Shown here: piece by piece, positions 1-5,536 of the stretch | How positions within the stretch are numbered: position 1 is the stretch's first letter | Layout: every line of letters starts with the position of its first letter | NCBI GenBank assembly: GCA_016185555.1 | Contig: JACPNI010000123.1 | Span: 1-5,536, forward strand | Direction of reading: 5' to 3' | DNA: 5,536 nucleotides | From: Candidatus Woesearchaeota archaeon | GTDB taxonomy: Archaea; Nanobdellota; Nanobdellia; SCGC-AAA011-G17; JACPNG01 | The notes under the pieces: generated by a model | Told to the model about the DNA's origin: nothing | Databases searched by the model: none | The model's input: only the letters and a program-made list of their open reading frames with translations | Position numbers and translations under genes: made by a program

Positions 1-582
1 ATCAGTCTGGATTATTGCATACCAATTATTAATTTCTTTTTTTATAATAATTTGTTTTATATTTCCTTCTAACTTTCTGTGTAAAATTATTTTTATATCA
101 CCAATTTTAGATAAGTGTAGCATGTTACTTTTTTTATTTCCTTTAAGAATCTTAAATCCCGATTGGTTATAAACAAAAGTCTTTTTCCATCCTTTTCCCT
201 TATATCTTAATCTTCCAACCTTGTTTCCATTTTTCTTAGAAACTGAAAGTCCAGACAGATTAGCGAACAACCTATCATTTTCTACTTGTAAGACTTTTGA
301 ATATACTTGTTTCATTTCAGGATAACATATTTTTAAATCCAAAAGATAATTTGAGAGTTCGTTTTTGTTAAATCCCATTGATATTTCTGATAGGAGATGA
401 TTATAAGTCTGCCTGCAAATCTGCGCGTGTCGTTGTCGCGTGACGCGTGTAGGGGCTATTTTACGGGCTTCCTGAGGCTTGCCATGGTTTATGTGCAAAT
501 CCTGTTTTCTTGGCAACTCATCTCCCAACTCACGCAAGGAGTTTTCTTGCCAGATTAAGATAAAACTTTCAATTTTATGCAT
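1..582 (-). CDS. tnpB: IS200/IS605-family TnpB, N-terminal half, cut by window edge; upstream part of the frame is probably not native
   Basis: TnpB proteins are RNA-guided DNA nucleases carried by IS200/IS605 and IS607 elements. The minus-strand frame is open from position 582 to position 1 (194 codons) with no stop, and it continues beyond the window. Numbering from the ATG at 582, residues 55-68 (QICRQTYNHLLSEIS region) match the N-terminal helical segment of the family. Residues 69-194 match the OrfB_IS605 wedge/REC region: PEMKQVYSKVLQ, then GNKVGRLRYKGKGWKKTF, SGFKIL, LSKIGDIKI, LHRKLEGNIKQIIIKK and NNWYAI. The edge falls just before the first RuvC aspartate, so activity cannot be judged. 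The usual start of the family (an aromatic-rich strand ending in Y-P-T, then Q) is missing. Residues 1-54 come from a GC-rich stretch and look foreign. The first internal Met (position 378) lies inside the homologous region, so it is not the ancestral start, and no ribosome binding site is visible at either Met. The copy may therefore be a pseudogene. Family assignment is firm; start and function are not. Confidence 0.8.
   Translation of the reverse strand, partial: MHKIESFILIWQENSLRELGDELPRKQDLHINHGKPQEARKIAPTRVTRQRHAQICRQTYNHLLSEISMGFNKNELSNYLLDLKICYPEMKQVYSKVLQVENDRLFANLSGLSVSKKNGNKVGRLRYKGKGWKKTFVYNQSGFKILKGNKKSNMLHLSKIGDIKIILHRKLEGNIKQIIIKKEINNWYAIIQTD
411..560 (-). mobile_element. GC-rich, structured remnant resembling the 3' (right) end of a TnpB element
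   Basis: This is the only clearly GC-rich stretch of the window. It lies between the TnpB homology and the first vWA gene. Read on the minus strand it encodes LRELGDELPRKQ, then HINHGKPQEARKIAPTRVT. A KPQEA-type tail ahead of a structured end is typical of the extreme C-terminus of many TnpB proteins, where coding sequence overlaps the omega-RNA and the element's right end. Visible structure: GGCAA 512-516 pairs with TTGCC 547-551; AACTC 527-531 pairs with GAGTT 539-543; CGCG 437-440 pairs with CGCG 444-447 around a 3-base loop; CCTGAGG at 471-477 is palindromic. CAACTCA occurs at 514-520 and 526-532. The hairpins and composition are direct observations. The assignment as a right-end/omega-RNA remnant is recollection of family style and remains an inference. 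Boundaries are approximate. Confidence 0.4.
424..449. repeat. Three copies of CGCGTG in 26 bases
   Basis: CGCGTG occurs at 424-429, 437-442 and 444-449, in a window that otherwise has almost no CG-rich sequence. The second and third copies overlap an almost perfect palindrome (CGCG-TGA-CGCG, 437-447). This could be a hairpin of a transposon end or a protein-binding array. Nothing decides between them. Confidence 0.45.
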
Positions 583-603
583 GATAAATTGTTCTTACAT
601 AAA

Positions 604-611
604 TTTTTAAA
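604..611 (+). promoter_or_regulatory. Archaeal TATA box for the first vWA gene (leaderless start at 634)
   Basis: TTTTTAAA is centred about 26-27 bases upstream of the ATG at 634, which is the standard distance from an archaeal TATA box to the transcription start. No Shine-Dalgarno precedes that ATG (the bases before it are TTTTCATTATCATA). A transcript beginning at or next to the ATG, i.e. leaderless, explains both facts. AT-rich context makes chance matches possible. Confidence 0.45.
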
Positions 612-633
612 GAACTTAGTTTTCATTATCATA

Positions 634-2442
634 ATGTCTATTGTACTTGGCAATCCTGTTTGGTCTTATGCTTTTTTAGCCCTTGTCCCTTTAGTAATCC
701 TTTATTTGATTAAACCAAAACCAAAGAATTTAACAATACCTTCATTGATGTTCATTTTAAGGACTTCTGGGAAGAACGTAATTAATTCTTTTCTGCGGGC
801 ATTAGTTACAGACCTGATATTTATCATACAGCTGCTGATAATTGCATTGCTTGCTTTTTCCTTAACAGACCCGATATTAAAAATAAAGCAGGATGTTGTT
901 TCTGAAAATGCAGTATTTATAATTGATGTTTCAGCCAGTTCAAATGTTAACGAGAACCCAGGAACAAGATTTGAGCTTGGATTAAAGAAAATTGAGTCTT
1001 TGTTAGGAAATAGGAATACAATAATATTGGCTAAGAATTTTCCGGAAACTGTTTTACAAGACAAGGGAAGAAGAGAAACATTAAACTTTTTAAGGACATT
1101 GAAGCCAAGCCATACACCATCCAATATAGGCGATGCAATGGCCCAGGCTGCAAACCTCTTGCAGGGCAGGAAAGGGAGGGTTGTAGTTGTCAGTGATTTT
1201 ATTAACACGGGTGGTTTAGTTCCAGAGACTGCAAAAGGAATTCTAGAATCTCAGGGGAATCATGTTGATTATATCAATACTATAAATGAAAGAAGAAGCA
1301 ATATCGGTTTTGTAAAGCTTGATGTTACACCGGAATCTGCTATTGCTTTTATAAAGAACTTTAACAATAAGGATGAGGATGTAAGGATTAAGGTTAATAA
1401 TGATGAGAAGGATATTAAGATCAAGGCAAATTCTGTTGAGCCTTTGGCATTTAAGCCAAATGAAGGCTTAACCAAGATCGATATAATTAATGAAGATGAC
1501 CTACTGGCTGATAACTCACTTTATCTTAAGATGCCTTCTAAGAAATTACTAAAGGTTTTGTTTATAACAAATGACAGGAAGAAATCAATTTATCTTGCTT
1601 CAGCATTAAAGGCTACTGGAAGGGTTGAAGTGGGGTATACAGAACCTCCAATAATCACAAAGGGCAAATATGATCTTTATGTGATTGATTCTATAGACAA
1701 GGAGCATGTTATAAAGGGAATTTTTGAGGAGCTTCTGCAGGAGGTTAAAAAAGGTTCAAATTTAATAGTCCAGGCACAACCAGATTCAGATGCATTAGGG
1801 TATGATATATTACTCCCTGTTAAGCTTGACTTCAAATCAGGCAGTGCAGGCATTAATGTAGATCTGGTTAATGATATAACAAGAAATATGGATTTCGGAC
1901 GAGTAACTTCATATTTTGTGTCTGATCTTAAGAATGGCTCTGTTTCATTAGCCTCTGCAGCAAATTCCTCCGTTATTGCACTTTCAAGCTATGGCTCCGG
2001 GAAGATTGTTTATTTTGGGATATTAAATGATGCAAGTGAGTTTAAGCTATCCCCATATTATCCTATCTTTTGGTTGAATATGATAAGGTTTGTCAGCGGT
2101 GAAGAAAGAATCAAGGATGTTAATGCAGTTACCGGCAGTAAGTTAATATTAAATGGACAATTGGACATCAAAACGCCATCAGCTTCTTTTAGATCTGACA
2201 ACCTGGCTTTCAATGAAGTTGGTTTATATAAAATCGGTGATAAGGAGGTTGTTGCTAACCTCGTTAATGAAGATGAATCTAATGTTAATTCAAAAGAGGT
2301 TATTGGAAGAAAAATTGAAGACTTTAAATTTGAACCTGTTGAAGAGCAGATTGATATGAATCTTGATAAGATACTGCTTTATTCAGTTTTGGCATTATTG
2401 TTTATTGAGTTGTTATTAACCAAGATTAGAGGCGAGATATGA
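634..2442 (+). CDS. BatA-like membrane vWA protein with inactive GATase1-like domain
   Basis: A membrane-anchored vWA protein of 602 residues, probably part of a surface complex of the MoxR/Bat type. An in-frame ATG lies 19 codons upstream (577). The start at 634 is preferred because family members begin with the short M-x5-NP segment followed by the first membrane helix, and because a TATA box sits at the leaderless distance. Numbering from 577: membrane helices at about 28-45 and 80-101, with a basic cytoplasmic loop containing the family signature IPSLMF (54-59). The vWA domain covers about 110-240 with a complete metal site: D117-x-S119-x-S121, T180 and D207. A beta-sandwich covers about 243-323, with the typical LLADNSLY (309-316). 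A GATase1-like fold covers about 325-510, without a nucleophile Cys. A C-terminal helix lies at about 598-615, followed by a basic tail. The protein has no cysteine at all. The vWA face is predicted extracellular. It overlaps the next gene by ATGA, so the two are likely co-translated. Confidence 0.85.
   Translation: MSIVLGNPVWSYAFLALVPLVILYLIKPKPKNLTIPSLMFILRTSGKNVINSFLRALVTDLIFIIQLLIIALLAFSLTDPILKIKQDVVSENAVFIIDVSASSNVNENPGTRFELGLKKIESLLGNRNTIILAKNFPETVLQDKGRRETLNFLRTLKPSHTPSNIGDAMAQAANLLQGRKGRVVVVSDFINTGGLVPETAKGILESQGNHVDYINTINERRSNIGFVKLDVTPESAIAFIKNFNNKDEDVRIKVNNDEKDIKIKANSVEPLAFKPNEGLTKIDIINEDDLLADNSLYLKMPSKKLLKVLFITNDRKKSIYLASALKATGRVEVGYTEPPIITKGKYDLYVIDSIDKEHVIKGIFEELLQEVKKGSNLIVQAQPDSDALGYDILLPVKLDFKSGSAGINVDLVNDITRNMDFGRVTSYFVSDLKNGSVSLASAANSSVIALSSYGSGKIVYFGILNDASEFKLSPYYPIFWLNMIRFVSGEERIKDVNAVTGSKLILNGQLDIKTPSASFRSDNLAFNEVGLYKIGDKEVVANLVNEDESNVNSKEVIGRKIEDFKFEPVEEQIDMNLDKILLYSVLALLFIELLLTKIRGEI
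2429..2432 (+). promoter_or_regulatory. Ribosome binding site GAGG before the second vWA gene
   Basis: GAGG, within GAGGCGA, lies six bases before the ATG at 2439, inside the last codons of the preceding gene. Together with the ATGA stop/start overlap it supports this ATG over the in-frame ATG at 2448 and suggests translational coupling. Confidence 0.55.
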
Positions 2443-4844
2443 GCTTAATGCAGGTTATAAGCGGATATACAAACTTTGAGAACCCGAAGATACTGCTATT
2501 TATAGTACCATTGATATTTGTTTTGTTATTTATCATAGTAAGAAATTTTGTTAAATTCAATGAAGATGATATTGCAAGAAAAAGAAGAAGAAAGTTAAAA
2601 ATAGTTGTTTCAGTACTGAGAATTTTGGCTTTTTCATTATTGATATTTGCACTTGCTTCGCCATTTAAGTATAAAACAGAACTGACAAAAGGCAATCCAT
2701 ATGTCAAGATCATTTCTGACAACACAACATCAATGGAATTGTTTGATACATCTGTTGCACAAAGAATGAATGAGCAATTAAGGAAGCAGATAGATGTTGA
2801 TGCTGATTATGTCCCGGGCAAAGACAAATCTCCGGTAGGCGATACCTTGTTGAGCAATCTTGAGCGTGATAAAAGCATCCTGCTTGTAAGCGATGGGAAT
2901 AACAATTATGGGTCTTCATTGGAAGATGTTTCTGCATATGCATCCACAATAAATGCCACAATAAATGCTTTAGTACCAAAAATAGTTAATGATGATGCAA
3001 GTGTTGTTATTCTCGGGCCATCAAAGACTACAGACAAGATAGAGAACCAATTTACTGTTAAAATACACAAGACAAGATCAGATGATATTTACAGGTTAAT
3101 TGTATGGGTTGACAATGAGATAATTGCAAGCAGGGATACTAAAGACAGCGAATTTGTATTTACAAAAACTTTTTCAGAAGGATATCATAAAATAACAGCA
3201 AAAATAGATAAAAAAGATTATTTCCAGCAGAACAATGTTTATTACAAGACTGTTAAGGTTGTTCCGCAGGCAAAAATATTATTTTATTCAGAAAAAGACT
3301 CTCCAATGTATGAATTATTGTCCCAGGTTTATAGCGTTGCCAAGGTTAATTCAATTGATGTTCCTAACCTTGATGATTATAATGCAATTGTTGTCAATGA
3401 TATAGATGCAGGCGCTTTAAATTCCAAGATGGATGTTTTAACAGATTATATATCCAAAGGCAATGGGTTATTTGTTGTTGGTGGTTCTAGTTCATATGAG
3501 AAAGGAAGCTATAAGGGCTCTTCCTTTGAAACATTACTTCCTGTTTTTGTTGCTCAATCAGGCAAGAAAGAGGGGGATAATAACATAGTTGTAGTAATAG
3601 ACATATCCGGAAGCACTGATACATTTTCAGGCGGCGCTGTGGTTGTTGATATTGAGAAAGCAATGGCTCTTGGTGTTATTGATGATTTATCCGGGAAAAA
3701 TAAAGTTGCAGTGGTTGCTTTTAATGATCAGGCTTATACTGTTTCTGATATGAACTATCTGCTTAAAAATCGCGAGGATGTAAAGAATAAGATAACTCGG
3801 TTGATATCATTTGGCACTACACAAATGGCTACTGGCTTAAGCAAGGCCTTGGAGATTTTGCAGAATACTCAGGGAAGCAAAAATATTATTTTACTGTCTG
3901 ATGGCTGTGCTCATGATACTGATGAGGCTTATTCTTATGCCCGGGCTATTGTAGATAAGGGGATTAAGGTTTATACAATTACTGTCGGCACAAGTGATTC
4001 ATGTGATCAGATAATGAAGAGGCTGGCTTCTTCTACAGGAGGTATATCCTTCCAGTCACAAGATGCAAAAAAAATCAAGATATTGTTTGGGGATGTAACT
4101 GAGCAGGAAAGGAAGCAGGATAAATACCCTGTTGTAATATTAAATGACAATCACTTTATTACGAGCAATCTTAAGGTTACAGGATCTGTTTATGGTTTTA
4201 ATGTTGTTACCCCAAAATCAACTTCAAGATTATTAGTTAGCACAGACACAGGAGAGCCTTTGGTTTCAATATGGAGATATGGCCTTGGAAGGGTTGTTTC
4301 ATATTCAAGCGATGATGGTGCGTTATATTCTTCAGAGTTGTTAACAAAAGACAACTCCAAGCTTATTGTAAGGGCAGTTAACTGGGCTGTCGGGGATCCT
4401 GAGAGAAACAGCAAAAGTTATGTTGATGTACAGGATACAAGAATAAATGAATCTACAGAACTAATTATTAAATCTGAAGGTATACCAAAAGCAGAAGGGT
4501 TAGAGTTGTATAAAACCTCTGAAAACACATACAAGGCAGCATTACAGCCAACAATCCTTGGATTCAATGAAATCTTGGGTGCAGTGTTTGCTGTCAATTA
4601 CCCTGTTGAATATGAAGCTATCGGGATAAGTGATGCATTAAGGACAATAGTGATTAATACGAATGGTGTTTTGTTTGAAAATGAGAACATAGGTAAGATT
4701 ATTGAAGCTATAAAGGTGCAGTCAAAGAAGAGCATTACGAAAAGATATTATCTAAGATGGCCGTTTGTAATTATGGCAATAATGCTCTTTTTGATTGAGA
4801 TAGGGATAAGAAGATTTTTTGAACTGTCTAAGAATAAAGTTTAA
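2439..4844 (+). CDS. Large membrane protein with two vWA domains, the second nested in a GATase1-like fold
   Basis: An 801-residue membrane protein of the vWA/glutamine-amidotransferase-like family, partner of the upstream gene. Helices at about 17-34 and 54-73 flank a very basic cytoplasmic loop (RKRRRK, 47-52). A short first vWA domain (about 86-180) has weakened metal ligands: D94-x-T96-x-S98, then S131-P-V-G instead of the usual Thr, and SDG at 151-153. A beta-sandwich spans about 187-275. A GATase1-like fold begins at about 278 and reaches GGSSSYEKG (348-356) and LLPV (366-369). A full vWA domain (about 380-555) is inserted here, with D388-x-S390-x-S392, T461 and D488. The GATase1-like fold resumes at about 563-660 (GLGRVVSYSSDD). 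Then come a C-terminal beta region with the family motif YPVEYEAIG and a helix at about 775-790 with a basic tail. No GATase Cys-His-Glu triad is present. The only two cysteines, C490 and C522, both lie in the nested vWA domain. Substrate or ligand is unknown. Confidence 0.85.
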   Translation: MSLMQVISGYTNFENPKILLFIVPLIFVLLFIIVRNFVKFNEDDIARKRRRKLKIVVSVLRILAFSLLIFALASPFKYKTELTKGNPYVKIISDNTTSMELFDTSVAQRMNEQLRKQIDVDADYVPGKDKSPVGDTLLSNLERDKSILLVSDGNNNYGSSLEDVSAYASTINATINALVPKIVNDDASVVILGPSKTTDKIENQFTVKIHKTRSDDIYRLIVWVDNEIIASRDTKDSEFVFTKTFSEGYHKITAKIDKKDYFQQNNVYYKTVKVVPQAKILFYSEKDSPMYELLSQVYSVAKVNSIDVPNLDDYNAIVVNDIDAGALNSKMDVLTDYISKGNGLFVVGGSSSYEKGSYKGSSFETLLPVFVAQSGKKEGDNNIVVVIDISGSTDTFSGGAVVVDIEKAMALGVIDDLSGKNKVAVVAFNDQAYTVSDMNYLLKNREDVKNKITRLISFGTTQMATGLSKALEILQNTQGSKNIILLSDGCAHDTDEAYSYARAIVDKGIKVYTITVGTSDSCDQIMKRLASSTGGISFQSQDAKKIKILFGDVTEQERKQDKYPVVILNDNHFITSNLKVTGSVYGFNVVTPKSTSRLLVSTDTGEPLVSIWRYGLGRVVSYSSDDGALYSSELLTKDNSKLIVRAVNWAVGDPERNSKSYVDVQDTRINESTELIIKSEGIPKAEGLELYKTSENTYKAALQPTILGFNEILGAVFAVNYPVEYEAIGISDALRTIVINTNGVLFENENIGKIIEAIKVQSKKSITKRYYLRWPFVIMAIMLFLIEIGIRRFFELSKNKV

Positions 4845-4875
4845 TTAATTATTTTATAAACTCGTTAAATGCAAG

Positions 4876-4881
4876 TTTTTT
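4876..4881 (+). terminator. T-tract terminator after the vWA gene pair
   Basis: Six consecutive T residues lie about 32 bases past the stop at 4844, preceded by another T-rich stretch (ATTATTTTATAA, about 4849-4860). Archaeal RNA polymerase terminates at T-tracts without needing a hairpin, and none is seen. It sits just upstream of the next gene's TATA box, where a terminator would be expected. Confidence 0.4.
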
Positions 4882-4892
4882 AAATAAAAATC

Positions 4893-4900
4893 TTTATATA
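4893..4900 (+). promoter_or_regulatory. Archaeal TATA box for the cysteine-rich secreted protein gene
   Basis: TTTATATA is an excellent match to the archaeal TATA consensus, with an A-rich stretch (AAATAAAAA) just upstream where the TFB element lies. It predicts transcription from about 4922-4924, giving a leader of about 25 bases that includes the ribosome binding site at 4935-4940. This marks the downstream gene as a separate transcription unit from the vWA pair. Confidence 0.65.
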
Positions 4901-4902
4901 GC

Positions 4903-4919
4903 TTAAGTAATAAACTTAA
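4903..4919. promoter_or_regulatory. Inverted repeat between TATA box and predicted start, possible operator
   Basis: TTAAGT (4903-4908) and ACTTAA (4914-4919) are exact reverse complements separated by five bases (AATAA). The dyad lies immediately downstream of the TATA box and ends just before the predicted transcription start, a common site for archaeal repressor binding. The sequence is AT-rich, so chance is a real alternative. Confidence 0.3.
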
Positions 4920-4934
4920 TATAATAATAAAGAA

Positions 4935-4940
4935 GAGGTG
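4935..4940 (+). promoter_or_regulatory. Shine-Dalgarno GAGGTG that fixes a TTG start
   Basis: GAGGTG matches the complement of the archaeal 16S rRNA 3' end and lies seven bases before the TTG at 4948. The nearby ATG at 4952 is in another frame and meets a stop at once (ATG CAT TAA), so the Shine-Dalgarno decides for TTG. Confidence 0.7.
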
Positions 4941-4947
4941 TCTCAAT

Positions 4948-5536
4948 TTGAATGCATTAAAAAGGTTCTTATTTGCTATCTTAGTGTTAATACCCCTATC
5001 GGCAATTTTTACAAGCGGAGCAAGCTGTGACATTACAGTAAGCCCCACTATTGTTGATCCTAATGATTATAGTCAGAATCCTGGCCGTGTTACTGTCTTT
5101 GGAGATGGAGCAGGCAATAGTTTTAGCGAGAGTACCAACGTTCAAATAAACTGCAATGTTGATGGCACACTACCTGGAGCAAACCAAAATATTGTGACAG
5201 CAAGAATACCTGCTTTTTCTCAGAGTTTGCTCGCATATAGCGGATATTGCTCTTTCAAGACTTCAAGCACAGACGTTGATTATAAGATAGGTGTTACAAT
5301 TTTGCCAGATAATACAGTCTGTACAAAAGGGCCTAATACCTATGCAACAGTAACTGTCAAAGCATCTTCAAAAGCTGTAGTTGACACAACTTGTAAAAAT
5401 GCAGATGAAGTTTACGATCCAGATTATAAAAAATGCGTTGGATGTGGTGATTATGGACAAAACAAGTGCAGCGATGGAAAGTGCAAAAATGGGTGGAAGC
5501 CTGATGCCAGAGGGAAATGCACTGAAAAAGATGTAA
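4948..5536 (+). CDS. Secreted cysteine-rich protein, N-terminal part (cut by window edge)
   Basis: An open frame of 196 codons from a TTG start runs past the right edge without a stop. The start is set by the GAGGTG seven bases upstream. The N-terminus is a clear signal peptide: K5-R6, hydrophobic core at about 7-21, and a small-residue cleavage region around TSGAS (22-26), followed by C27. It is not a good lipobox. Residues about 28-140 alternate hydrophobic and polar in the manner of one extracellular beta-sandwich, with C69, C101 and C125. From 149 a tight cysteine module follows: C149, C163, C166, C174, C179 and C191, including a CVGC pair and GWKPDARGKC. The spacing recalls EGF-like or related disulfide modules. 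I do not recognise a named family. Ten cysteines in 196 residues contrasts with none and two in the two upstream proteins. It has its own promoter. The likely role is a surface or secreted protein held by disulfides; the specific function is unknown. Confidence 0.7.
   Translation, partial: MNALKRFLFAILVLIPLSAIFTSGASCDITVSPTIVDPNDYSQNPGRVTVFGDGAGNSFSESTNVQINCNVDGTLPGANQNIVTARIPAFSQSLLAYSGYCSFKTSSTDVDYKIGVTILPDNTVCTKGPNTYATVTVKASSKAVVDTTCKNADEVYDPDYKKCVGCGDYGQNKCSDGKCKNGWKPDARGKCTEKDV

Noticed and set aside
411..560. CRISPR array or tRNA in the GC-rich, repeat-bearing stretch
   Set aside because: The repeats are 6-7 bases long with no regular spacers, and no cloverleaf or T-arm motif can be formed.
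1..576. A plus-strand gene upstream of the vWA pair
   Set aside because: No long plus-strand frame exists here; the sequence is explained by the minus-strand TnpB and the GC-rich remnant.
702..1208. A 168-codon open frame on the minus strand
   Set aside because: It lies wholly inside the vWA gene, whose metal site is encoded on the other strand in the same bases. It has no ribosome binding site and no recognisable domain.
2426..2979. Two minus-strand open frames across the start of the large vWA gene
   Set aside because: They are shadows of the helices and first vWA domain on the plus strand. The His-rich appearance of the second one is a by-product of ATG/CAT-rich codons.
3270..3545. GGSSSYEKG as a possible active glutamine-amidotransferase nucleophile elbow
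   Set aside because: There is no Cys at the nucleophile position and no matching His/Glu pair. The fold is retained but catalysis is not supported.
4066..4074. Run of eight A residues in the large vWA gene as a frameshift site
   Set aside because: The frame continues with family-typical sequence on both sides, so neither a frameshift nor an assembly error is needed.
5008..5031. Lipobox in the exported protein (SGASC before residue 28)
   Set aside because: The residue at -3 is Gly and the hydrophobic position is not satisfied; ordinary signal peptidase cleavage fits better.
4854..5048. A 64-codon minus-strand frame over the intergenic region
   Set aside because: It overlaps a good TATA box, Shine-Dalgarno and signal peptide read on the plus strand, and has no features of its own.

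Overview
The window looks like a piece of an AT-rich archaeal genome, most likely from a DPANN-type lineage (Woesearchaeota/Pacearchaeota-like). The reasons are archaeal TATA boxes (TTTATATA at 4893-4900, TTTTTAAA at 604-611), a Shine-Dalgarno of archaeal 16S type (GAGGTG) before a TTG start, a probably leaderless start on another gene, and a tandem pair of membrane von Willebrand factor A (vWA) proteins of the BatA/BatB type. The lineage is an inference from style, not from a marker gene.

Layout. Positions 1 to about 420 (minus strand) hold the N-terminal half of an IS200/IS605-family TnpB, which runs off the left edge just before its RuvC domain. Its reading frame stays open rightwards through a GC-rich, repeat-bearing stretch (about 411-560). 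That stretch does not look like a normal TnpB N-terminus. It looks more like the tail and right end of another TnpB element, so this is probably a mobile-element scar. Positions 634-2442 (plus) encode a 602-residue vWA membrane protein. Positions 2439-4844 encode an 801-residue partner that overlaps it by ATGA. After 103 bases with a T-tract, a TATA box, an inverted repeat and a ribosome binding site, a TTG-started gene (4948 to beyond 5536) encodes a secreted, cysteine-rich protein cut by the right edge.

The two vWA proteins share one architecture: two N-terminal membrane segments, a vWA domain, a beta-sandwich, a glutamine-amidotransferase-like (GATase1) fold without catalytic residues, and a C-terminal membrane anchor. 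The second has an additional, complete vWA domain inserted in its GATase1-like fold, while its first vWA domain is degenerate. By positive-inside reasoning, the large domains of both face outside the cell. Such pairs usually sit downstream of a MoxR AAA+ ATPase and a DUF58 protein, but neither is in view; the TnpB sequence lies where that upstream part of the operon would be expected. The two proteins probably form a surface complex that is assembled or remodelled with metal-dependent vWA contacts. The cysteine-rich exported protein next door may be a partner or an unrelated surface protein.
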